A stretch of DNA of 12,498 nt, taken from contig JBEKZL010000220.1 in the NCBI GenBank assembly GCA_049509915.1, positions 1 to 12,498 on the forward strand. The letters run 5' to 3'. Below the pieces are notes generated by a model, which saw only the letters and a program-made list of their open reading frames with translations, was not told the origin of the DNA and searched no databases. Positions 6,366 to 12,498 of the stretch are shown here, piece by piece. Within the stretch, counting starts at the first letter, position 1; each line of letters starts with the position of its first letter. Position numbers and translations under genes: made by a program. Origin of the DNA: JBEKYD01 sp049509915. Lineage in GTDB: Bacteria; Acidobacteriota; Terriglobia; Bryobacterales; Bryobacteraceae.

Positions 6366-7723
6366 ATCGATATTACCTCTTAGGGCTCGTCTTTGCCGCC
6401 ATGAATCCGCACTGTCTGGCTCAAGGCACGGCCACCGCCGCGACACAGCCCCCGGCTCCATCCCAGGCTCCAACCCAGGCTGCCGATCCGACCCAGAGCT
6501 TTGCCTCGCCTTTGGGACTTGGTACCGGCGCCACCATCGCGGTGACGCAGAAAGGCACCGAGGTGACTGCTGCGATTGCGCGCCAATTGATCGAACCCGT
6601 GGTCAATTTCTGGCAAGTCGGTTTTTCCGGTACGGCGAACACGAACGGCCAGGCCATGGTGTACTCGTCCCACGACGCCGATGCGCCGGGGCTCAAGGCA
6701 AAGGTCGGCCTCGGAAAATCATCATTTGTCAGGAATCGGCTGGTCTTCAATCGGACTGCCGGCGAGTTCCGGCTGCAAGCGTGGTGCCGGGACGTCTTGG
6801 GTGAGGTCGACAAGGGCCTGCCGCACCCTGCCGGAATCGCCAGGAATCTTCCCTGCAAACAAGCCGTGGCTCTGGAGGAGACCGCCTTGAAGGCTTCGCC
6901 GCCGGTCGACGGGAAAGGTAAGATCGACGAGAGGACGGAGGATGTGGATACACTCGTTCTTGACCGCCTGGCGGCCACCGCCGACAACTTAACGCAAGTG
7001 ATCCGGGGCACTATCTGCGACGGTTTGAAGACTAATCCCGATTTCTATAAATTCTGTCCCGATTCCGGCAAACCGCAAAAGTCGGTCGAGGACGAGCATG
7101 AGGCCTACCCGGGACTCGATACCTATACGACCGAGGCGCCGTCCAAGTTCCAGTGGAAGGTCTGGGGCTCTTGGGCGCCGACGGTAACAAGCGCCTCCTA
7201 CCGCCCGGTGGTCGCAGGTGTCGCGGATCTATCCGATAAGCAGTACTGGACCAAACTCCTCAATAACGGGGTTGGAGATGTTGCCCTTTACTACGGCAGT
7301 TTGGCCTTCGGGGCGGAAGCAGGCTATGGACAGACGGTCCAGATCAAGAATCAGAATATTTGTAATAACACTACGGCGGGTACCTATACAGCCCAGCAAT
7401 GCGCCATGGCAATGGTTGGCCAGCCCACTCCGACAAACGCGTGGATCGCCTCCACGACCTTCCAAGTGACCCCTTTGCCCGTTTTGGGAAAAGGCGCGGG
7501 CGTCAAGACCGGCGCGCAAATCCTGTTCAGCTATGTGGCGCCTCTTTCCGGTGGCCACTCCAGCGAGATCGCGGTGCCATTTTACCTGGCGCCATCCACT
7601 TCACCAATGTCGTTTGTCATTGGCATCCAGCCTACCTGGGACTGGAATACCGATCCCACCGTCGGGAACAAGTTTTCCATTGCGGTGTTCGTCGGAGCCA
7701 GACCCCCGCTTATGAAGCCATAG
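6362..7723 (+). CDS. Exported protein of unknown function, second gene of the pair
   Basis: This 453-residue protein starts with a signal peptide (MNRYYLLGLVFAAMNPHCLA, likely cut near LAQ|GT); C18 lies in NPHC, not a lipobox. A Pro/Gln/Ala-rich, probably disordered linker covers about residues 22-45. After this come a helical central part with several cysteines (such as AWCRD, NLPCKQA, GTICDG and KFCPDSG) and a C-terminal half rich in short beta-like stretches with aromatics (WKVWGSWAPTV, ALYYGSLAFGAEAGYG, MSFVIGIQPTWDWN, FSIAVFVGA). The end pattern would fit an outer-membrane barrel or surface protein, but a terminal aromatic is missing (it ends LMKP), so this is only inferred. It is translationally coupled to the preceding small gene by ATGA. 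Many AT-ending codons (for example around 7320-7440) set it apart from neighbours and hint at transfer. I cannot assign a family. Confidence 0.75.
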   Translation: MNRYYLLGLVFAAMNPHCLAQGTATAATQPPAPSQAPTQAADPTQSFASPLGLGTGATIAVTQKGTEVTAAIARQLIEPVVNFWQVGFSGTANTNGQAMVYSSHDADAPGLKAKVGLGKSSFVRNRLVFNRTAGEFRLQAWCRDVLGEVDKGLPHPAGIARNLPCKQAVALEETALKASPPVDGKGKIDERTEDVDTLVLDRLAATADNLTQVIRGTICDGLKTNPDFYKFCPDSGKPQKSVEDEHEAYPGLDTYTTEAPSKFQWKVWGSWAPTVTSASYRPVVAGVADLSDKQYWTKLLNNGVGDVALYYGSLAFGAEAGYGQTVQIKNQNICNNTTAGTYTAQQCAMAMVGQPTPTNAWIASTTFQVTPLPVLGKGAGVKTGAQILFSYVAPLSGGHSSEIAVPFYLAPSTSPMSFVIGIQPTWDWNTDPTVGNKFSIAVFVGARPPLMKP

Positions 7724-7782
7724 CCTGGAGGGTTGCCGGGGCGGCTAAACCATCGCGGCTTCCTTAGTTTCCCGCCGCCGGC

Positions 7783-7791
7783 TGTTATACT
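7783..7791 (+). promoter_or_regulatory. Extended -10 promoter of gltX, leaderless-type
   Basis: TGT-TATACT (7783-7791) is an extended -10 element with the TATACT hexamer at 7786-7791. It ends eight bases before ATG 7800, and no Shine-Dalgarno is present. The -35 region is poor (TTAGTT, 7764-7769), as is common when the extended -10 carries recognition. An mRNA beginning at or next to the ATG is expected. Confidence 0.5.
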
Positions 7792-7799
7792 GAGCATTC

Positions 7800-9245
7800 A
7801 TGCTCAGGGTGCGTTTCGCGCCGTCTCCTACAGGGTTTCTGCATATTGGGAGCGCGCGCACTTTCATCTTCAATTGGCTCTATGCCCGCCGTCATGGCGG
7901 CACCATGATTTTGCGTATCGACGATACCGATGTCGAGCGCAATACGGCGCAGTCGCTCGAGTCGATTTTCGAGGGGCTGCGGTGGCTCGATCTCGGCTGG
8001 GACGAGCAATACCGGCAGTCCGAACGCCTCGCGCTGCATCGCGCCATGGCCGGCGCCATCTTTCAAAAAGGACTGGCGTATCGCGATTTTACTCCGGCCG
8101 CGGGCGGCGACGGCGAAAAATCCGGCGTCCAGGGCACCTGGTTGTCTAACCCCGACATGCGCGAACTGCCGCGCGAGGAAAGTGACCGCCGCGCCGCCGC
8201 GGGTGAGCCTTTCGCCCTGCGCTTCCGGGTGCCGCGCGGTCCCGAGCGCGAGATTCGCTTCACCGACCTGGTCTATGGCCCGCAGGCCAAGTCTACCGCC
8301 GATATTGAGGATTTCGCGCTGCTCCGTTCCGACGGGATGCCGACTTATCACCTGGCCTCCTGCGCCGACGACGTCGACCTCCGCATCAGCCACATCGTGC
8401 GCGGCCAGGATCACATCACCAACACCTTCAAACACGTGTTGATTTTCGAGGCCGCCGGCGCCGATCTTCCAGAATTCGCGCACCTGCCCTTGCTGGTGGC
8501 GCCGGACAATACCAAGCTCTCGAAGCGCCGCCATGGGCCGGTGGTCAGCGTGACCACCTATCGCGATTCGGGCTTCCTGCCCCACGCCTTCGTCAATTTT
8601 TTGTGCCTGGTCGGCTGGTCTCCCAAGAACGATCGCGAACAGCTTACCCGCCAGGAATTGATCGAGCTGTTTTCTTTCGACGGCGTCCATCGCAGCAACG
8701 CCGTAGTCAATTTCACCGAAGCAGATCCGTTCGATCCCAAAGCTGTCTGGCTCAACGCCGAAGCCATTCGAGCCCTCGACCCGGCGGAGCTGAGCGCGCT
8801 GCTGCTGCCCGTCGTGCGTCAGGCCGGCTTCGCGATCGAGCCCGAGCAGATGGCGCGGATCACGCCTCTGGTGCGCGAGCGCATTCGCCTTTTGAACGAT
8901 GTGCTCACGGTCGGCGATTTCTTTTTCCGCGAGGAGTTGGCCCCCTACGACGCCGCCGAATTGGTTCCCAAGAAGGGCGACCTGGCGCTGGCGGGGCGCG
9001 TCCTGGAAAAGGCCGCCGAAACGCTCGGGGCCACCGCCTTTTCGCACGACGCCCTGGAAACGTCTCTGCGCGCGGCCTCCCAAAGCCTGGGCATCAAGGC
9101 CGGCCAGATGTTCGAGCCCATCCGCGTGGCCGTGTGCGGCCGCAAAACCGCCCCGCCGCTGTTTTCCACCCTGGAAGTTCTGGGGCAAGGAACCAGTCTA
9201 CGCCGCATTCGCCAAGCCATCGACAAGTTACATTCACTGGTTTGA
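7800..9245 (+). CDS. gltX: Glutamyl-tRNA synthetase
   Basis: This 481-residue cytoplasmic class I enzyme charges tRNA(Glu) with glutamate using ATP. The first signature is at residues 8-18 (PSPTGFLHIGS, HIGH variant HIGS 15-18). The second is KLSKR at 239-243, the KMSKS loop. Bacterial GluRS landmarks between them include ILRIDDTD, FALRFRVP and SHIVRGQDHITNT. The helical anticodon-binding domain fills the C-terminal third. Length is normal for the family. In the insertion after AYRDF there is no Cys-x-Cys, so the zinc site of the E. coli enzyme is absent, as in Thermus GluRS. Because a true GlnRS follows, this enzyme is probably discriminating, although that cannot be read off directly. It heads an apparent operon with glnS and a carbamoyltransferase. 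Confidence 0.96.
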   Translation: MLRVRFAPSPTGFLHIGSARTFIFNWLYARRHGGTMILRIDDTDVERNTAQSLESIFEGLRWLDLGWDEQYRQSERLALHRAMAGAIFQKGLAYRDFTPAAGGDGEKSGVQGTWLSNPDMRELPREESDRRAAAGEPFALRFRVPRGPEREIRFTDLVYGPQAKSTADIEDFALLRSDGMPTYHLASCADDVDLRISHIVRGQDHITNTFKHVLIFEAAGADLPEFAHLPLLVAPDNTKLSKRRHGPVVSVTTYRDSGFLPHAFVNFLCLVGWSPKNDREQLTRQELIELFSFDGVHRSNAVVNFTEADPFDPKAVWLNAEAIRALDPAELSALLLPVVRQAGFAIEPEQMARITPLVRERIRLLNDVLTVGDFFFREELAPYDAAELVPKKGDLALAGRVLEKAAETLGATAFSHDALETSLRAASQSLGIKAGQMFEPIRVAVCGRKTAPPLFSTLEVLGQGTSLRRIRQAIDKLHSLV

Positions 9246-9252
9246 GAAGCCT

Positions 9253-10953
9253 ATGACGCCGTCCAATCCCCCTAGCGGTCCTTCGAATTTCATCCGCGAC
9301 ATCATACTGGAAGATTTGAAGACCAATAAATTTGGAGGCCGGGTACACACCCGGTTCCCACCCGAGCCCAACGGGTATCTGCACATCGGCCATGCCAAGT
9401 CGATCTGCCTCAATTTCGGCCTGGCGGCGGAGTTCGGCGGTAAAACCAATCTCCGCTTCGACGATACCAATCCCGAAAAAGAAGAAGTCGAATACGTCGA
9501 ATCCATCAAGGAAATGGTGCACTGGCTGGGATTCGATTGGGAAGACCGCTGCTTCTACGCCTCCGACTACTTCCAGCAGTTATACGACTGGGCCGTTCAG
9601 CTCATTCGAAGCGGGCAGGCCTACGTGTGCGATCTCAATGCCGAACAAGTGCGGCAGTATCGCGGGACGCTCACCGAACCGGGTAAGGCGAGCCCCTTCC
9701 GCGATCGCTCCGTGGAAGAAAACCTGGACCTGTTCGAGCGCATGAAGGCCGGCGAATTTTCCGACGGCGCGCGCACCCTGCGGGCCAAAATCGACATGGC
9801 GTCGCCCAATCTGAACATGCGCGACCCGATCATGTACCGCATCCTCCACGCCGAGCATCACCGTACCGGAGATAAGTGGTGCGTCTATCCGACTTACGAC
9901 TACGCCCACGGCCAGTCGGATTCGATCGAGCGAATCACCCATTCCATCTGCACGCTGGAATTCGAGGATCATCGCCCCTTATACGACTGGTTCTGCGACG
10001 CCCTCGGCATCTATCATCCGCAGCAGATCGAGTTCGACCGCCTCAACCTGACCTACACGATGATGAGCAAGCGCAGGTTTCTGCAGCTCGTGCGCGACCA
10101 TCATGTGCGAGGATGGGACGATCCCCGCATGCCCACGCTGGCCGGGATCCGCCGCCGCGGCTACACGCCGGAGGCTATCCGCAATTTCTGCGGCGCCATC
10201 GGCGTCTCGAAAACCAACGGCACGCTGGAATTCGCGCTGCTGGAACACCACGTGCGCGAGGATCTCAACAAGCGCGCCGCGCGCGTCATGGCCGTGCTGC
10301 GGCCCCTGCGCGTCGTGATCGACAACTATCCCGAGGGCCAGGTGGAGTACATGGAAGCCGTCAACAACCCCGAGGACGCCTCCGCCGGCACGCGTCAGGT
10401 GCCCTTTTCCAAAGTACTTTACATCGAGCAGGAGGATTTCCGCGAAGATCCGCCCAAGCAGTATTTCCGCCTCGCGCCCGGCCGCGAAGTGCGCCTCCGC
10501 TACGGATATTTCGTCACCTGCCGCAGCGTGCTGAAAGACGATGCCGGCCGCGTCGCCGAGATCCATTGCACCTACGACCCCGCCACTCGCGGCGGCAACG
10601 CGCCCGACGGCCGCAAGGTGAAATCGACCATTCACTGGGTCTCCGCCGCGCATGCCCTGGATGCCGAGGTGCGTCTGTACGACAGTCTGTTCACCAAAGA
10701 GGATCCCAACGACGTGCCCGAGGGCCAGGATTTCACCGTCAACCTGAATCCCAATTCGCTTGAAGTGGTCACCGGCGCGAAACTCGAACCATCGCTCGCC
10801 GGTGTCGAGGCGATGCAGTTCTTCCAGTTCGAGCGCCTGGGCTATTTCTCGGTGGACCCGGACACGACGCCCGAAAAGCCGGTCTTCAACCGCACCGCGC
10901 CGCTGCGCGACACATGGGCCAAGATCGAAAAACGGGGGAAGGCCGGCAAGTGA
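9253..10953 (+). CDS. glnS: Glutaminyl-tRNA synthetase
   Basis: This 566-residue cytoplasmic class I enzyme charges tRNA(Gln) directly. PEPNGYLHIGHAKS carries HIGH at residues 44-47, MSKR at 271-274 is the KMSKS loop, and the GlnRS-specific stretches NFGLAAEFGGKTNLRFDDTN and CTLEFEDHRPLYDW are present. The C-terminal part (about 345-566) is the two-barrel anticodon-binding region typical of GlnRS and absent from bacterial GluRS. ATG 9253 follows the gltX stop by seven bases, with a weak GAGAAG (9244-9249) as ribosome site. The frame is open further upstream inside gltX, but the protein similarity begins at 9253. Its presence means the cell need not rely only on the GatCAB amidotransferase route for Gln-tRNA. 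Its stop overlaps the next start (GTGA). Confidence 0.96.
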   Translation: MTPSNPPSGPSNFIRDIILEDLKTNKFGGRVHTRFPPEPNGYLHIGHAKSICLNFGLAAEFGGKTNLRFDDTNPEKEEVEYVESIKEMVHWLGFDWEDRCFYASDYFQQLYDWAVQLIRSGQAYVCDLNAEQVRQYRGTLTEPGKASPFRDRSVEENLDLFERMKAGEFSDGARTLRAKIDMASPNLNMRDPIMYRILHAEHHRTGDKWCVYPTYDYAHGQSDSIERITHSICTLEFEDHRPLYDWFCDALGIYHPQQIEFDRLNLTYTMMSKRRFLQLVRDHHVRGWDDPRMPTLAGIRRRGYTPEAIRNFCGAIGVSKTNGTLEFALLEHHVREDLNKRAARVMAVLRPLRVVIDNYPEGQVEYMEAVNNPEDASAGTRQVPFSKVLYIEQEDFREDPPKQYFRLAPGREVRLRYGYFVTCRSVLKDDAGRVAEIHCTYDPATRGGNAPDGRKVKSTIHWVSAAHALDAEVRLYDSLFTKEDPNDVPEGQDFTVNLNPNSLEVVTGAKLEPSLAGVEAMQFFQFERLGYFSVDPDTTPEKPVFNRTAPLRDTWAKIEKRGKAGK

Positions 10954-12498
10954 TCATTGTCGGTATCGGCGGGATACTCAGCGACTCCGCCGCCGCCCTG
11001 TTGCGGGATGGCGAGCTGATAGCCGCGGTGGAGGAATCGAAGCTCGTCCGGCGGGGCAAGAACTGGGACCATCGCGGCCGGCTGCCCGGGAAATCCATCG
11101 CCACCTGTCTCGAGTTGGCCGGCGCCAAAGCCGAACAAGTGGATGCCGTGGCCGTGGCGCGGCCCTTGCCGGGCGCGGACTTCTACCTGGAGTTGCGCGC
11201 CCTGTTTCCTTCCAGCCGCATCGTAGTGGTGGACCATCACCAGGCGCACGCCGCTTCCGCCTTTTACCCCTCGCCCTTTGACGAAGCGACCGTGCTCACG
11301 CTCGACCGCGGCGGCAGCTTCTGTTGCGGCTCGCGCTGGCGGGCTACCGGCGCGCGCATGACGCTGGACCAGGAACAATACGCGCCCGATTCGCTGTGCG
11401 AGCTCTACGGCCGCGTCACCGAGCTGCTCGGCTTTGCGGCCAACGAGGACGAGCACAAGGTGCAGTGGCTTTCCACCGCGGGCGACGATCGCTACAAAGA
11501 ACTTTTCCTCGAAATCCTGAACGTCACCGACGCGGGGCCGCGCATCGACCGCGGTTTTTTCGGCACCGAGCGGCTGGAGCACGGCGGCTTCGGCCCACGC
11601 TTTTACGAGCGCCTGGGGATAGACTCCGCCGCCGGCATTGCGGATCCGTTGCGGGCGCATCTGGCGGCCGGCATTCAACGGGCCGTGGAAGAAGCGGCCG
11701 TGCGCATGGCCGGCAGCGGACGCAATCTGTGCGTGGCCGGCGGGCTTGCGCTGAACGCGCTGGTGGTGCGCGCGCTGGAAACTTCGGCCAAGTATGAAAA
11801 CGTCTTCGTGCAGCCGGATGGCGGCAATTCGGGTACGGCCGTCGGCGCGGTGCTCGAAACCTGGCACGGCGCGTACCGCCAGGAAAAGCGCGTTGCACTT
11901 GCGACCCTCTGCCTGGGCCCGTCCTTCGCCGCCGAAGATATCAAGCACGCCATCGAAAACTGCAAGCTGCGCTACCAGTACCTGCTGACCGTCGACGAAG
12001 TTGTCGCCACCGCGGTCGCCCAGTTGAACGAGCACAAAATCGTGGCCTGGATGCACGGGCGGATGGAACTCGGCTCGCGCGCGCTGGGCAATCGCAGCAT
12101 TCTGGCGTCGCCGCTCGATCCATATTCCACCGAAAATCTGAACGCGTATATCAAGCACCGCGAGCCGTTCCGCAAGTTTGCCGCCTCGGTGCCGGCCGAA
12201 CTGGCGTCGCGCTATTTCGAAGTCGGCCCCAATGCCCGCTGGCTGGCGACGGTGGGGCGGGTGCGGCCGGAATGGAAGGAAAAGTTCGCCGCCGCGCTGA
12301 TGGGCGACGGCCTGGTGCGCGTCCATACGGTGGATCGCGACGAGCATCCGCTCTACTGGCGGCTGCTCCAAGCCGCCGGCGAATCCACCGGACTGCCGGT
12401 GGTGTATAACACTTCGTTCAACCTGTTCGGCGAGCCGCTGGTATGCACCCCGCGCGACGCCTTGCGCAGCTTCTATTCTTCCGGCATCGATTCCATGC
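10950..12498 (+). CDS. NodU/CmcH-type carbamoyltransferase (partial, C-terminal end missing)
   Basis: This family moves a carbamoyl group from carbamoyl phosphate, through a carbamoyl-adenylate, to an acceptor such as a sugar or antibiotic. The first 516 residues are present from GTG 10950. The N-terminal part is a TsaD-like ASKHA domain with HHQAHAASAF (H96, H97, H100), a candidate iron site, and AGGLALN before QPDGGNSG, whose D290 is the probable third metal ligand. The C-terminal carbamoyltransferase domain shows GRMELGSRALGNRSIL (370-385), KHREPFRKFAASV and NTSFNLFGEPLVCTPRDA, near its usual end; only a short tail should be missing. Differences from the common pattern: GILSDSAAAL lacks the usual His before Asp-Ser, LDRGGSFCCG replaces DGxGE, and EHKVQWLS replaces EgKvMGLA. 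The four-base overlap with glnS suggests coupled translation. The acceptor is unknown. Confidence 0.88.
   Translation, partial: MIIVGIGGILSDSAAALLRDGELIAAVEESKLVRRGKNWDHRGRLPGKSIATCLELAGAKAEQVDAVAVARPLPGADFYLELRALFPSSRIVVVDHHQAHAASAFYPSPFDEATVLTLDRGGSFCCGSRWRATGARMTLDQEQYAPDSLCELYGRVTELLGFAANEDEHKVQWLSTAGDDRYKELFLEILNVTDAGPRIDRGFFGTERLEHGGFGPRFYERLGIDSAAGIADPLRAHLAAGIQRAVEEAAVRMAGSGRNLCVAGGLALNALVVRALETSAKYENVFVQPDGGNSGTAVGAVLETWHGAYRQEKRVALATLCLGPSFAAEDIKHAIENCKLRYQYLLTVDEVVATAVAQLNEHKIVAWMHGRMELGSRALGNRSILASPLDPYSTENLNAYIKHREPFRKFAASVPAELASRYFEVGPNARWLATVGRVRPEWKEKFAAALMGDGLVRVHTVDRDEHPLYWRLLQAAGESTGLPVVYNTSFNLFGEPLVCTPRDALRSFYSSGIDSM

Noticed and set aside
7785..9188. A 467-codon open frame antisense to gltX
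   Set aside because: No recognisable domain or ribosome site, and fully explained by the codon bias of gltX.
8899..9252. N-terminal extension of glnS inside gltX
   Set aside because: The reading frame is open, but its residues are Pro/Arg/Ala-rich shadow sequence of gltX. GlnRS similarity starts just after ATG 9253.
10842..12371. A 509-codon open frame antisense to the carbamoyltransferase gene
   Set aside because: High GC at third positions removes stops from the complementary frame. Its protein is rich in Gly, Ala, Arg and His with no domain, while the sense strand has clear family motifs.
10950..12498. HypF or TsaD identity for the carbamoyltransferase
   Set aside because: There is no acylphosphatase or zinc-finger region as in HypF, and the C-terminal GRMELGSRALGNRS and SFNLFGEP motifs are absent from TsaD but typical of NodU/CmcH proteins.
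1..12498. CRISPR array, tRNA or rRNA genes, insertion sequence
   Set aside because: I looked for regularly spaced direct repeats, tRNA-like cloverleaf ends and transposase motifs by eye and saw none. Nearly all of the sequence is taken up by the nine genes.

Overview
The window is high-GC DNA from a Gram-negative bacterium, best guessed as an acidobacterium of the Solibacter/Bryobacter type. That guess rests on the style of the outer-membrane receptor (an N-terminal carboxypeptidase-regulatory-like domain before the plug), the secreted M14 peptidase with an Arg-Gly-Gly loop, the dense hairpin between genes and the overall base composition. No taxonomic marker in the window proves it. Nine protein genes fill almost the whole window. 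No rRNA, tRNA, CRISPR array or transposase was found, and no gap exceeds 300 bases.

Positions 1-2740 look like a nutrient-uptake locus. A truncated TonB-dependent-receptor-like gene runs leftward off the edge. Divergent from it is a FadR-type GntR repressor, followed 9 bases later by an MFS transporter of the anion:cation symporter type. The 180-base divergent spacer holds two outward-facing -10 boxes, each embedded in a GTATAC palindrome, and a third GTAT-TC-ATAC palindrome. The repressor therefore probably controls both the outer-membrane and inner-membrane steps of uptake. The substrate cannot be read from the sequence.

Positions 2797-6008 carry two independent exported proteins: a small GlcG/HbpS-family protein and an 869-residue M14 zinc carboxypeptidase-like protein with its zinc and catalytic residues intact. 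A nested inverted repeat lies between them.

Positions 6084-7723 hold a pair coupled by an ATGA overlap: a 93-residue protein ending in a His-containing tail and a 453-residue exported protein. I recognise neither. They show a visibly lower GC third-position pattern than their neighbours and are the least explained part of the window.

Positions 7800-12498 look like one transcription unit: glutamyl-tRNA synthetase, glutaminyl-tRNA synthetase and a NodU/CmcH-type carbamoyltransferase. The carbamoyltransferase overlaps glnS by four bases (GTGA) and is cut by the right edge. Its N-terminal half keeps the HHxxHA motif but departs from the usual family motifs elsewhere.

A recurring theme is the start-site layout. 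Four genes (743, 2797, 3399, 7800) have a good -10 hexamer only 6 to 11 bases before the start codon and no Shine-Dalgarno sequence, which suggests leaderless mRNAs. The receptor gene and the 6084 gene have textbook Shine-Dalgarno sequences.
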